Positions 28,430 to 40,200 of a stretch of 64,000 bases of DNA are shown here, one piece after another (the first letter of the stretch is position 1; each line of letters opens with the position of its first letter). The notes beneath the pieces were generated by a model. The model did no database searches. It was not told the DNA's origin and saw only the letters and a program-made list of their open reading frames with translations. Made by a program: the position numbers and the translations under genes. This stretch comes from Lanius collurio (taxonomy: Eukaryota > Chordata > Aves > Passeriformes > Laniidae): NCBI GenBank assembly GCA_020086605.1, contig JACBWW010000096.1, positions 372,001 to 436,000 on the forward strand, read 5' to 3'.

Positions 28430-29828
28430 AGAAGGAAGAAGCCAAACAAATCTACCTTAAGAGGAAGGTTAGAAGGACTGTACAATTTTTAGCATTGCTC
28501 TTACAAGGTAAGGGTTAGCTCAGCCCAGAGTCTAGCAGAAGTGTTTTTAATTGCATAGCTGCTGATGATTTAAGAGGTGGGTTGGAGTGAGTCAGGCAGA
28601 GGAGCATCACGCTGAGCTCTGTCCTGGCTCCTGACTTGGCTGAGCAATGGATTGCTGCCTTCTGAAGGCCTCCACATCTCTCTATTTCTATCAGGTTCAG
28701 CACCAGACTTTTGAACAAGAAATCCACACCTGATTCTTTATTAAGAATTCCGTATTTTTCTTATTTTTTCTTTAAAATTGAAGGACTTTGCTGTTCTTCA
28801 TGAATTCTAATATTGTCAGTCTGAGGGAATTTAAGATATAGCCAAGTAATAAAAGCTATTTTATTTACTACTCTTGGAAACCCACAAACTTCACATAAAA
28901 TTACTGCAATTACACTTCAAGTACAAATTAATTAATACTAACAAAACAGAGCAGTTAAAATAAAACACTAAACATGGTTGAAACTAAAGTAATTCATCTA
29001 TACAGAGAAAATAAAATATACAAACAGCACAGTAAAATCACAGCACAATAGGAGAACAGGTAAGAGTCATGATCTACAGAAGAAATGGCATTTGAAAAAG
29101 AAAATCTGCCTAATAAGGGTGTATTTCTCAAGTCTTTCACAAAGAAAAAGACTGCAGAAATGCCTTGCAATAGGAATTTCTTAGAAACTCAATACAGAAA
29201 CTTCAAAATCCACTCTTCCAAAGAAACTTCACTCATCCATTAGATTACAGCTGGAAAGGCAATATGCACATGACTTTTCAAAAGTAGACTTTCAATATTT
29301 TACTGTATACTGACTTCACTCGGACCACAGCTCATTCATAACCCTCCTAGGACTGCTCTGGTTGTCTTTAATGGTGATTATTTTTGATGCTGATGAAACA
29401 ACTTTAATATATGGCCACAACTGTATTGCATGGCCTCTGGTGTGCCTGTATTTAAAAGCCCAGAGGCACAGCAGACAAAATCCGAATGTGAGAATTTGTT
29501 GTGTGCCATCAAAGGAGAGCAAAATAATGATTTATTATAACAAAACAAAGAGTGGAAGCCAAGGTGATGTCTACCTTCAATATGTTCTGTTTCTACATAT
29601 AGTCTGCTTGGAGAAGGAACTGATAAATGGGCAAAGCATTTCAAAAGTGAGTTCTTTAAATCTGGACAGCAGAAACTGACAACCAGGACTCATCAGAATA
29701 TTCAAGTGTCACAGATTCAAACATAAGAGAATGCAAAACATATGAAAAATATGCTAATCTCCCCCCCCCACTGAATAACAAATAATATCAGCACAATTAT
29801 CAGTTAAGTATGTGTGGAAAAATATTAA
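28430..29828. other. Unique sequence with a candidate non-coding element
   Basis: No gene is recognised. The part at about 29340-29560 is free of simple repeats, balanced in composition, and carries CTTTAAT and AATGATTTATTATAA words of the HOX/PBX and homeodomain type. The 105-codon plus frame and two minus frames across it have no recognised product. Confidence 0.4.
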
Positions 29829-29932
29829 TTTTTTTTTTTTTTTTTTTTTTTATATTGTAGCAGCTCAGTAAGGTACAAATACAGGCCATTCACAGGTTTG
29901 GGTTTTGTTTGGGGTTTTTTTTTTTTTTTTTT
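29829..29932. repeat. Two long T tracts
   Basis: A run of 23 T at 29829-29851 and a run of 18 T at 29915-29932. The second is preceded by a GGGTTTTGTTTGGGG stretch, the same G/T word style as the complement of the A/C arrays elsewhere in the window. A run of nine C lies just upstream near 29761. Confidence 0.85.
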
Positions 29933-31107
29933 GGATCATCAGGCATCCAACCAAAGAACATAATGTTAGGCTTCCTTCTACTACACATATTCCTCAATTG
30001 CAAAGTGAAAGGTAATCTTTAAAGTTGTGTGCGTTTTCCAGAGTTGAAGTCTCCTGATTCCAGGTCTGTAACGCTATCAGTTTCCCTCTGTATTGCAGTA
30101 AACATAGCATACAGCAAGGATGTTAATTTTTCACATTAATTCAAACCTTGTAATAAAGTATCACCATGTCTCCTTGATATGAATGTTCCGTGATATTATT
30201 CCTATGACTATTAATTCCTTTGGCATACACCCAGAACTATTTATACTGTATATAAATTATTAAATTATGCATCTAGCAGTCAGTTGAAGTTGCTCATTCC
30301 AATTTCTGTTAATTAATAATGTGGCTGTCATGTCAAAACAGAGGATTTGTGCTAAAAAAGTGTTGAACTATTAGCTATCAAACTCTAAAAATGCTAATCA
30401 ATACTGTTAGCCTGAAGACACTTTTGGCCTTACCTGGCACCACTTCTCCCAAATAGTTATTTTATGTCAAAGACTTTTTCTGCAATGCATTGTTTTCAGA
30501 GAAAATGAGAAGCTGAGAAGAACAAAGATTTAACATAGAAAGCCAAATGTTTGTTATATGTTAAATAATACATATATAATATTGAGTTATGCAGAATTAA
30601 CACTGCAGATCCAAATGACTGCAAATTATCCAAAGGCTATAAAGGCTCTTGGCTAATGATGATGTCCCTGTAAGTTTCATTTTGACAGATATCTATGGGA
30701 TTTTTCATTGATGCCATTCCATTCTCGGTCTACTGAGAAAAGACAAGACATGAATGTGCAGCTTCAGTAAAAAATTTTGATGCTTAACTATTACAAATGC
30801 TTTCCATCTTAAATTTGGGAATGAAAAATAAACTTGCCTTAGAAATACAGTATCTGCTGTATTTCATTTTGAGCTGCCAAGAGTAAAATTCCTTTTCTGC
30901 AAGTAACACAATTAGTTCATGGCAAACAAAAATGTTAATCCTCACTATGACTGTCAGCCAGATAGCTGATTTCATTCTATCCAGACTTGGGGGTTACTGC
31001 GTACCCCAGATTTCTTACACTTAAAATTTCCTTCCCATGCAAAACTGATTTAAGACATATTTTATAAGCTTAAAAATCTGCCTCCACAAAAGACACAAAC
31101 GTGCCCC
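29933..31107. other. Unique sequence with a candidate non-coding element
   Basis: No gene is recognised. The part at about 30595-30770 is repeat-free, with TGCAAATTA and GCTAATGATGATG words that suit POU and homeodomain factors. A 9-bp perfect hairpin lies at 30842-30865. Conservation cannot be seen from a single sequence. Confidence 0.4.
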
Positions 31108-31190
31108 CACACAAAAAAACCAAACCAAAAAAAAAAAAAAAAAACCAAAAAAACCAACACAAAAAAAACAACCAAACAAAACAAAACAAA
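31108..31190. repeat. A/C low-complexity array
   Basis: An A-dominated plus strand with an 18-A core at 31127-31144, then AACC, AAAC and AAAAC words. It has the same style as the arrays at 15.1, 33.5 and 44.0 kb. Confidence 0.9.
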
Positions 31191-33422
31191 GGAAAAGCCA
31201 CAGCAGACCCCCACACAGGAAATTATTATTATTTGGGGTATGGGGTGAAGGTTGAGTGTGTAGTTTGAAACTAGAATGGTTCAAGCACGGAATTTTATTT
31301 TATTTTATGAAGATAACTACTAAAAGAAGACTTTTTTTCTCCTTTGATGTAAAACAATTCTCCATATACCCTTCTAATTCTACAACACAATGAGATTTCA
31401 TTTTAGAAATAACCTTCCCATTAAAAAAGTACATAGAAAACAAGATTTCTCATAAGTTCTCTTACAGATAACGTTACTGGCATAATTAGATATATTATTA
31501 TACACCCTTCTGTTAGAATTCTCTCTTACTGCAGTTCACGTGGTGCTGACTTTAGTACCCCCACACAAAAATGCTTCCACAAAACCTGGAAACCACATGC
31601 TAGCAGATGATGGTGACAATGACAGCTCATGTGGCACTCAAAGCAGAAACCACACCACTTTCTGCTGCTATTTTGCTCCTCTGCTACTTCTCCAATTTAA
31701 AAATAACTGAACTCCAAGACAGCTTCTTGAAACTTTGAAGCAGGCACCCAGTTAATGACTCTGATTATGCAAGCACAGAGAAAGGTGTCAGCTAAAACAA
31801 GATAAAGCTGCTCCATATGGGAGCCAGAAGAAGTGACTCTGCTGAATAAACCCCACGGCCACAGCCAATGCAGTGCTCTGTCACTGCTGCCCAGACTCCT
31901 CATGAGGGCAGAAGTGAAGCCCAGGGTCACCTGAATTGTGAATTTCAGACAAAAACCAGCTGTGGTGGCTCCAGCACACCCACATTTCGATTGTGTCCAT
32001 GACACTGTGTCAGCACAGCGGGTTTAATGAGAGGATGCAGCGAACTCAGAAGAACCAGCCTATAAATCTCATCAGGAGGAGCTGACCTGAGGCTACTGCA
32101 GCCCCTCCGAAACAATCTTTAATCTGACTCAACAAGCTTTCAAGGATTTTCTTGTGAAGTTTCCTAGCAGACACTCTAATGTAGCTTGACCTGTAGGATA
32201 TGAGGGAGGAAAAGAACAAACACACAAAAAAGAAAACAGGAGGTAGAGAAGACAGAGTAAGAAAAAAAAGTATCCAACTGCTTTGAAGAGTTCATAATTT
32301 AAAATTGCTCTATGCTCTTTTTTATAAGCAAATCTGAAGGACAGGAAGAATGGAGCCTTAACATGCTAAACTTTAGATAGTTTCTAAACTATCTACAACC
32401 AGAAGAAAATACCCAGACTATTTCTTTGTTGAACAACACAGCACCACTATTTTAATTTTAGCAAGAGCCACAAATGTTCATGATTCATCTTTAGGAGACT
32501 AGAGGGCAGCCACAAGACTAAAATATCATTTTGAAATGCTTTTCATAGACAGGAAATGTTGGGATGAAACCTGATTAGGATTTATATTTCTTCCTCGGCT
32601 TTAATGTTCCTGGAGTTTAAAAAGTCTGCTCTATAACCCTTAGCTTCCACATATTTTTCTAACACATCTTTCACTTTTCCCTATCTCAGCTAAATCTCAG
32701 GAAAAAAAAAAAAAAAGACCAATGCATTCATTGGTCATGGAGAGAATGACAATTCATACAAAACAGGGTGCTGCTATGAAGGAAAAAATTCAGTCTCTGA
32801 ATGAGTCAATGCTGTTCTGACTACTCATGCTCATAGATGTGTTACAGGAACACAGACTTTGTTTACACATACATAATGTCAGAGCACTTAAAATGTTTAT
32901 TTATGTTACAGTCTACTTATACTTTCTTTATCTGTCAGCTTAAGCCTCATCTTTTTTTTTTCCTCAGGACAATTTTACATAGCCCTTATGTTTATAAAAC
33001 AAGATAGAAATAAATAGTAACACCTAAGTTACAATGACATGCCGGACTTGGGAAGCTAAGTAAAATTGAGAATGTGGCAAAAATCCTGAGTTTCCTCACT
33101 TCATCTAAGATTCCCTGCCAGTCAATTGGATTTTTTAATGTTGTTACTCGATCATTTCTTTGCCTAATTTTAATACTGTATGTGTAGACTCTAATTTCTT
33201 AAGATCACCCAAACTAATAAACAGTGAAAGTCCAGGAGAGAAGAAACAGTTGGATCATTCTTCCCAGAAAAAGTTCCAGTTCTTTGTAAAGAAGATCCTT
33301 CTCCCCAGAACTGAGGATTTCCTGAAGCCTGCAGTTTTTTGTTTCTGCCAATCTAATGATGTCTGCTCTTCCATAATTCCTGACAGCAAAAATTTAGTGC
33401 ATTACATATTTGATAAGGGAAC
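31191..33422. other. Unique non-coding sequence, GC-richer near 31.7-32.1 kb
   Basis: The 31690-32120 part is richer in G and C than its surroundings and carries a 102-codon minus frame with no recognised product. It could be an old transposon remnant but I cannot name one. A perfect 10-bp hairpin with a 2-base loop lies at 32374-32395. Otherwise there is only AT-rich unique sequence. Confidence 0.5.
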
Positions 33423-33590
33423 CAAAAAAAAAAAAAAAAAAAAAAAAAAAACCCACAAAAAAAACCCACAAAAAAACCCCAAAACAAACAAACAAAAAAC
33501 AAACAAACAAACAAACAAAAAAAAACAAAAACAAAAAAAAACCAAACCCAAAAAAAAACCCCACCCCCCAAAAAAAACCCCACACATTGT
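33423..33590. repeat. A/C array with 28-A run and C clusters
   Basis: It starts with 28 consecutive A (33424-33451), then AAAC, ACAAAC and AAAACCCC words, ending in CCC, CCCC, CCCCCC and CCCC clusters at 33547-33581. The plus strand has essentially no G or T for about 160 bp. The 163-codon plus frame and the minus frames across it are Lys/Asn/Pro or Phe/Gly/Cys strings created by the array. The minus strand could form a G-quadruplex at the C clusters. Confidence 0.92.
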
Positions 33591-34931
33591 GCTGTCTGGT
33601 ACAAAAACTTTAACTATAAATATTTCACAGGCTATTCTCATTAAAAAGTAAAAACACTTCTCATCCACTTGTTACGTGCATTTGGGCATGTGTAATGTAT
33701 TTTTGAAAGCACTGTCTAAACAAAATTTTAAAACCCCAAAACTTTCAAAACTATTGAAATATATTCCATCAAATGTAACAATACCCAAAAATTTACAAAT
33801 CTTAAAAAAATTGTTTACTTACTTATTCAAAAATTAAATTTAAATTTTAAACACAGTTGAAATAAATAAATAAAATTATTGTAAGAGAAGAAAGAAATTA
33901 CTGGTTAATTTAATGCCTCTTCACAGTTATAATAAATTTATAATGCTTTCTCTTTTTGATGATGCAAGTGAAGACCTGAGGAAAAAAAATTTCTGCCTTA
34001 ATCCTTCAAGTTACAAAATACTTTATTCTCAAAAGTGAAAAGCACCTGAATATGGTGGGGTTTTGTTCCCAGGTCGTTTTTTGAATATAGTAACTGACCA
34101 ATGTCCCTGAAATCAATAAAAGAACAAAACCACTGGGTTTGTTATCAATTTAATTAGAGGTAAAATTACTTGCAATTTCATGTAGCACATCTCAGCCTAT
34201 CTTTAAACTCACACTCTGCCAACACTTTTGCAGGAGAAAAACTGAACAGATCCAAGGGTGAGAACACCTTGACCAAGTCTCCAGCCTCCCAGAACACACA
34301 AAGGAATCACAGCATCTTTGATTGCTATTGAACTAAATCAAAAATTCAAGTGCACCACTCCAATCATCCAAAACAGACCCATACCATATTTATACATCAG
34401 AAAGAATCCATTTATAACTTGTACTTTTTGATATATATTTTATAACACATATAATTTTATTTTATGCATCATACATTGTAAAAAGAACACCCTATGGCAG
34501 TTAGGAGCTTTTGTTCCTGAAATTACATGGTTCTGTACCAAGATTTTAATATTGTAAAGTGACTTCTAAATAGCTGTAAATGGCATCTTGTTGGTATGAC
34601 TATGCATAAAGTCAAACCACATCATGCAAGTTAATATAAGAAAACTGATCTGAAATTCTGCTTCAGTATTTATTTTGTACTTTAGACAGCAAATGAACTT
34701 CCCTCCTCTTCATCCCGAAACTTAGTTCAGATCCAAGACTAAACCCCAGCCCTCTGTAAAAAATTATCTCCTAAAAATATTTTTTCAAGAGAAGAGCCAA
34801 TATGAACCATCTATGTCTTTGAAAAAGTGATTTTGAAAATATGACTGAAGAAATTTTCAAGCTGCAATTGATTATATATTTAAAAGAAAACTTATTTTGT
34901 ACTTTATCCAACCATAATACCAGTTGTTTTG
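33591..34931. other. Unique AT-rich non-coding sequence
   Basis: Nothing recognisable. Short A runs and a TTTAAATTTTAAA-type AT-rich part lie near 33830. Confidence 0.6.
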
Positions 34932-35040
34932 ATTTTTTTTTTTTTTGCTTTGTTTTGTTTTTCAGTGGGTTTTTTTGTTTGTTTTTTGGTTGGTGGTTTG
35001 GGTTTTTTTTTTGTTTGTTTGTTTTTTTGGGGTTTTTTGT
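34932..35040. repeat. T/G low-complexity array
   Basis: T-dominated plus strand with TTTG, GTTTG, GGTTGGTGG and GGGG words. It is the reverse-complement style of the A/C arrays, so here the A-rich strand is minus. The open frames of 76, 130 and 132 codons crossing it are artefacts. Confidence 0.9.
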
Positions 35041-35909
35041 TGAGAAGGAAAATAATCTTCTTATCTCAGGTTTTGAATACTTCCACACCTGCCAACTTAA
35101 TTCAGATATTCTTCCCAACAATGCAATGGTTGCAGCACAAAAATGCCATCCTAGTGTAAGGATATACATATACCCTGAGTTTCATTTTTCAATTGGAACA
35201 CTGACAAAATACCTACAAATATATTTGTGCTGATCAGCCTTGGACTGAGTCTTTTGTTGGATACACGATGGATGTCACAGGTTAATTGTTCTGGTAGCAC
35301 AGTTCACAGCTGTGAGAACTTTAAAGAATTAGTTATTTCTATTCTCAGTTTTTTCCTGCACTGCATCAGATTTATGTGTGGTTTCATCACACAGACGAAA
35401 TTCCAATACCTGAAAGAAATTCCATGAAGAACTAGAAAGGACTATGAATAAAATGAAGAGCAGAAACACTCTACAAACGTGGCAAGCAGGAATTCAGTCA
35501 CAACTGTGTTTGTCTCCTGAGACTGAGATAATTCTGATGAGAATTAAGTTATCCTTAAGGAACAGAAGGTTACTCTTCGTTTTGCTTTTAACTTTCACAT
35601 CAACTTTTTAAAACAACATAAGAAACATTATAGATATCTTGTTTTAAAATAAAATTTCTTCTTGAAATTTTCATTAATCTATATTTTAGAAGATAAGTAT
35701 CCAAAAAATAAAAAAAAATTTGATTTAGGATCAAATTCCTTTCCATTCTTATTTTCTCCTCAGTATTTTTAAGAAAAATATGAAGATTTTGGCTCAATCC
35801 AAACACAAACTCTACTCTTAGCCCTTTAATTTTTTTTTCTAATTGCTGCTCTAAAGTACTGTATGGGAAAGAGGCTCTTCAATTTACATCACAATTTATT
35901 AAGCTCCTC
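35041..35909. other. Unique AT-rich non-coding sequence
   Basis: No gene, RNA or transposon recognised. Only short chance frames. Confidence 0.6.
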
Positions 35910-36003
35910 CCCCCCCACCAAAAAAAAAAAAAAGGCCAAACAAAGCAAACAGAAACAACAACAAAATCAGAAACAAACAAAACAAATTAAAAAAAACAAA
36001 ACC
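35910..36003. repeat. A/C low-complexity array
   Basis: It begins with a C cluster, then a 13-A run and irregular AAAC, AACAAC and AAAACA words, with A on the plus strand. Confidence 0.88.
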
Positions 36004-37165
36004 ATATTCCCACAGCAAACAACTCTTTTTTTCTTCGACATTCTACAAGAGTCTGGTATATTGACTTCATTCAAAAAATGCATTTCATGTAGAAATGCTC
36101 ATGTATTGATTAGTAGGAAATGGCTAAAACATTGTGGTCTAATGATTCATGGATTCCCATGGATTAGGCTTCTGATGTCCCAGGCACAGCAATAGGCACA
36201 TTTCAAAGGCAGTCTGCCACAGATGTTGAGTCACCCTGGCTTTCCCTCAAGTCAAAGGAATTTATTATTTCTTAAAGAAAATAATATTTTGATGGTACCA
36301 TAAGTAATGCTGTAAAGCTGTATCTGAGCAATATTGCCAACAACTCAATATAATGAATGATTCAGAAATTATTTCATCGCCCTCCTTCCTTTTTTTAGCA
36401 AGGGCTAATGAGAAATCTGTCACTAAAACCAAAAAACAGGCAATTTATTTGGTCATAAATGTACTTATTTAGCAGGTGAATGCCTGTTGGTTAAATGGTG
36501 GGATACCTGCACATGATCAAGCAATGTTGTTGGAAAAATATCCCCCCCAAAAAAAAATTTTGACTCAAAAGTGCTCCCTTTACTGAACAAAAACATTTAT
36601 TTTTAAATTATAAAAAATGCAGCCAGCTCTATTTTAAAGCAAACAAAAACTTTTCACTGTGGAAATCCAGCAGTACTGAATTAAACTCCTCAAGATACAA
36701 GTTTAGTTTGCCTCTAACTTTAAGCATGACTAAATCTCTGCAGAGAAATGCAGTTCATGCTGTTCATTCAGCTGTGCCTAAGTAGCTTGTTACAGAAGGA
36801 CAGTGACCCTGTGGGGTGTGCCTTGGGGCACGCACGTGGGAACTTCCAGGGAAGACACTTTTTGGGCAGATGGTTAAGACTAAACCTCATCACTGACTTT
36901 TTTCACAACTCTCCTAATTAGTTGTGAACTAATGATGGGGATGGGGGTTGGAGATAAACTCATGAACCAAAGCTCAAGACTTGCTTCTAAGTAAAGTGAA
37001 AATGGAGTAATTTTCAGGCCTTGTTAAATAAAAAAAAAGTGTATTTAGAAATGCCATCAGTGGAGAACACTGGCATTCCTGGTGCCTGCATACTATGCTA
37101 CTCACACAGTTGGATATATATCCTGAACATTTTCAGTCATGTTTACTTTTCAAAATATGCCCTTA
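36004..37165. other. Unique AT-rich non-coding sequence
   Basis: Nothing recognisable apart from a C run beside an A run near 36540. Confidence 0.6.
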
Positions 37166-37204
37166 AAAAAAAAAAAAAAAACAACCAAAAAACCCCCACC
37201 ACAA
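37166..37204. repeat. A-rich tract
   Basis: About 17 A followed by AACC and AAAACCCCC words. Low complexity, A on the plus strand. Confidence 0.85.
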
Positions 37205-40200
37205 ACAGGGCAAGTCTATTAAGTTTTGCTGAATGCTGATTTGGGTATTTTGGGGATTTATTTTGAGCATATTTTACAATCTATTGGTACAGGAGTAGAG
37301 TGGCATAAAGGCAGTAGAGTATTTTCCTAGGACACTCTTAGTCATCTGGCCTTATTTCTGACCCACAAGCAAAATGACAGGTGCTCTTTTCTCTGCACAT
37401 GGACTAATTTTCACTGAGGCCAAATGATTTTATGTATTGCAACAGCAAATTTAATTGTTATTTATGGATTTTTTTCTTCCCACTGAAGTTTTGACCAATT
37501 ACAAGGACAAAAAAAGATTCAAATTGCTCAGCTTCAAATTCATTTTGTGACACAAGTTTTTCAGAACTTTTTCAAAAATACTTGACATTTATCATATTAG
37601 CTAAGACCATTACAGAGGACTTAAAGTAAAGTTTTAAAATCTCTTGAACACATATGCAGACGGGGGAAAGGGGAGGAAGTTGTGAAATTCTAAATTAAAG
37701 AAAAACCAGAACTGTCAATGCTATAATTCTTGACCTTTCTGAGAGTATTCAAAAGTAGAATATTTAACATACTGGCAAATAATAATCTCTTCTGCATTTA
37801 CTACCTAAATAACTAAGGAGAAAGCTGCCAAGAGTCCACAGAGTCCTTCTCCAGAAGACAAAAACTTATTCTTTATTTATGTGTACAATTTTGGGGGATT
37901 TTTTTAAGACTTCATATATGGCAGGGCAGACTAAGAATAGTCTATTTCTTTCTTTGTATTGCACTCTTGCTTATTTTTCTCCAAGAGTTAAACCAAATAA
38001 ATCTGTTATCTTGAGCAAAAAGTTTCTTACTCCTGTTATCAGTTGCACTGCGGTAGCATTACTCCTTCATCCTATTCCTTTTTCTTTCTGTGCATGATAT
38101 CCTCAACCCTGAAGTTTATGAAAATTCCTCATTTCCTTGATGCCTCATCCATCCAAACCTGGGGAGCAAAGCCTGTGGTAGCCACACAGGAGTGCAAATC
38201 AAGCATTTCATGCCCACAGCTATTACACAGAAATGACTGTCTGGGGTTGCATCATCAGCATTACTGCTGTAGCATGAAGGAGAAAAACAAAACAAATATT
38301 AATGGGAGAGATGGAAGGGCAGCAATGAACACAAAGACTTGTTAAATCACTGCTGCCAGCTCTCCATGGCCTCGCCATTGAAGGGAGTTATGCAAATCAA
38401 CCCTTCTATTGACATGCAGGTGTTTGATCTCACATGGACCATCATAGCACCTCAGAGATCTCGGGCGTTTGTCATACATGGCTGAGTCAGGTAATTAAAC
38501 TATTTGTTGCAATTAAAGAGCATGAATACTGCAGAATCTATTCCTTCTCTCCTAACCTTCCAATAGAAATTTTGAAGTGTCTTAAAAGCAAAGAATTTGA
38601 CCACCTTCCCCAACAGATGGCAAAAATTTTTAGGTTTCCATTTTAAAAAGGTCAAGTACAAGTCTCAACAAGGATACAGCAAAATATATCCGACATGCCT
38701 GGCATGAAACCTCCTACTAGGTTTTATGTCAATGATTTCTCAAAAATGTATTTAATAGATTTATAGCTTGAATACATAGCCATGGAAGAGTTTCATGGCT
38801 GCACAGCTTTCCCTTTTTATTTCAGATTTGATTAGTACATATTCTACAAAACCTAGATCTTCTGGAAAAAAAAAGTATTCAACGAAGTGGTTTCAGTGAA
38901 CACTTATGATTCCTTCCCTTTTTTTTTTTTCATTAAGTTTGACATTTTTGACACTATACCGTATTACAGGCTATTAGCCTAAAGCAATGATTGGTAGATT
39001 AGATCTTTAGTGAAACACAGAATGAAAAATGCGTGAAAAATTGAAATTACAAGCTTGTATTAGCAGGCTCTTTTCAGAGGGCAGCTCCATCTTTGCTGTA
39101 CAATAAAGTAATAATAATTTAGACCCTGCAGCTTACATCATCCATATCCAACATGCCTTGACACTGAAGACCTCCTCCTCTAGCAAACACAGATAGTTAA
39201 GCAAATACCAACAAAGCAAACATTTTCCCTTGGATTTTTTCCCCACTAATACCAGATACTGCTTCTTACCCGCCTTTTTCCTTCCCTGTTTGCTCCAGCA
39301 GCAGTCCTGGGGTTCCCAAAAGGAGCTGAACCAACTTCCCTGCCCACGTGGGACTTGGGGCAGCACCTGCAACCCTCCGATCCCAGAGTCCTTCGATGGC
39401 AGGGCAGTCAGGCACCTTCCTTCCCTTTGTGCCCTTGAAGAATTCCCCCTTCAAAATCTCACTGCATTGAGTTCACATGTTGCCTTACAGCTCCGGAGGT
39501 TTTCTCAAACAGCTCACTCTCTGCAAAAACTCTGGCAATTAAATCTTGCTGCATTTCATATTTCTCATACTAAGAAAACATGCTAAGGAGTTCAGATATA
39601 CCATATAATATAAACTACACAACAAACCAGGATAACACAAAGCCAGCATTTTCTGACTGGAAAAAAAAAAGCACTTTCGCAGCAGAATCTTTTTTTTATT
39701 CATGTATCAGTGTCTGTTTTGCATCATGTGTGATTTTAATAAGGGAAAATGAATAACCATTTGATGGATAGGTAGTGCTTTCAGAAAGTTGATAAGATGG
39801 CAATGATACAGCCACTGAACCTTGTCTCTACCATCTCATAACAATTTTCATTATAAAACAGACCTGCTTTTACTTCATAAGGGATATAACTGCTCCTCTT
39901 TCTGGCAGAGTTAAAAGCAGCTCTGGTATTTTTTAAGTTCCAAGTGACAAACAGCATACTTTAATTCACTGCATTTACTCTCTTAAGTTTGCAATGTAAC
40001 AAAGTCAACCTGCTTTCCACTGTAGAAGAAAAATCTCTATTACTTGAAGAAGGTGGCTACAAAAACTCCACGATCCCCTTTATTCTGAATTGCAAAGGAC
40101 AATGGGCCAGCCATGCAGAGGCCAAGACTCTGGGCAGCCCAGTCAGAGTGAGGATGCTGCCAGGTTGGATAGGAGACAGCACATGGAAGTTATGAAGTAT

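Noticed and set aside
33160..33651. 163-codon plus-strand open frame
   Set aside because: Its second half is a Lys/Asn/Pro/Thr string translated from the A/C array. The first half has no family match, and the length comes only from the array lacking stops.
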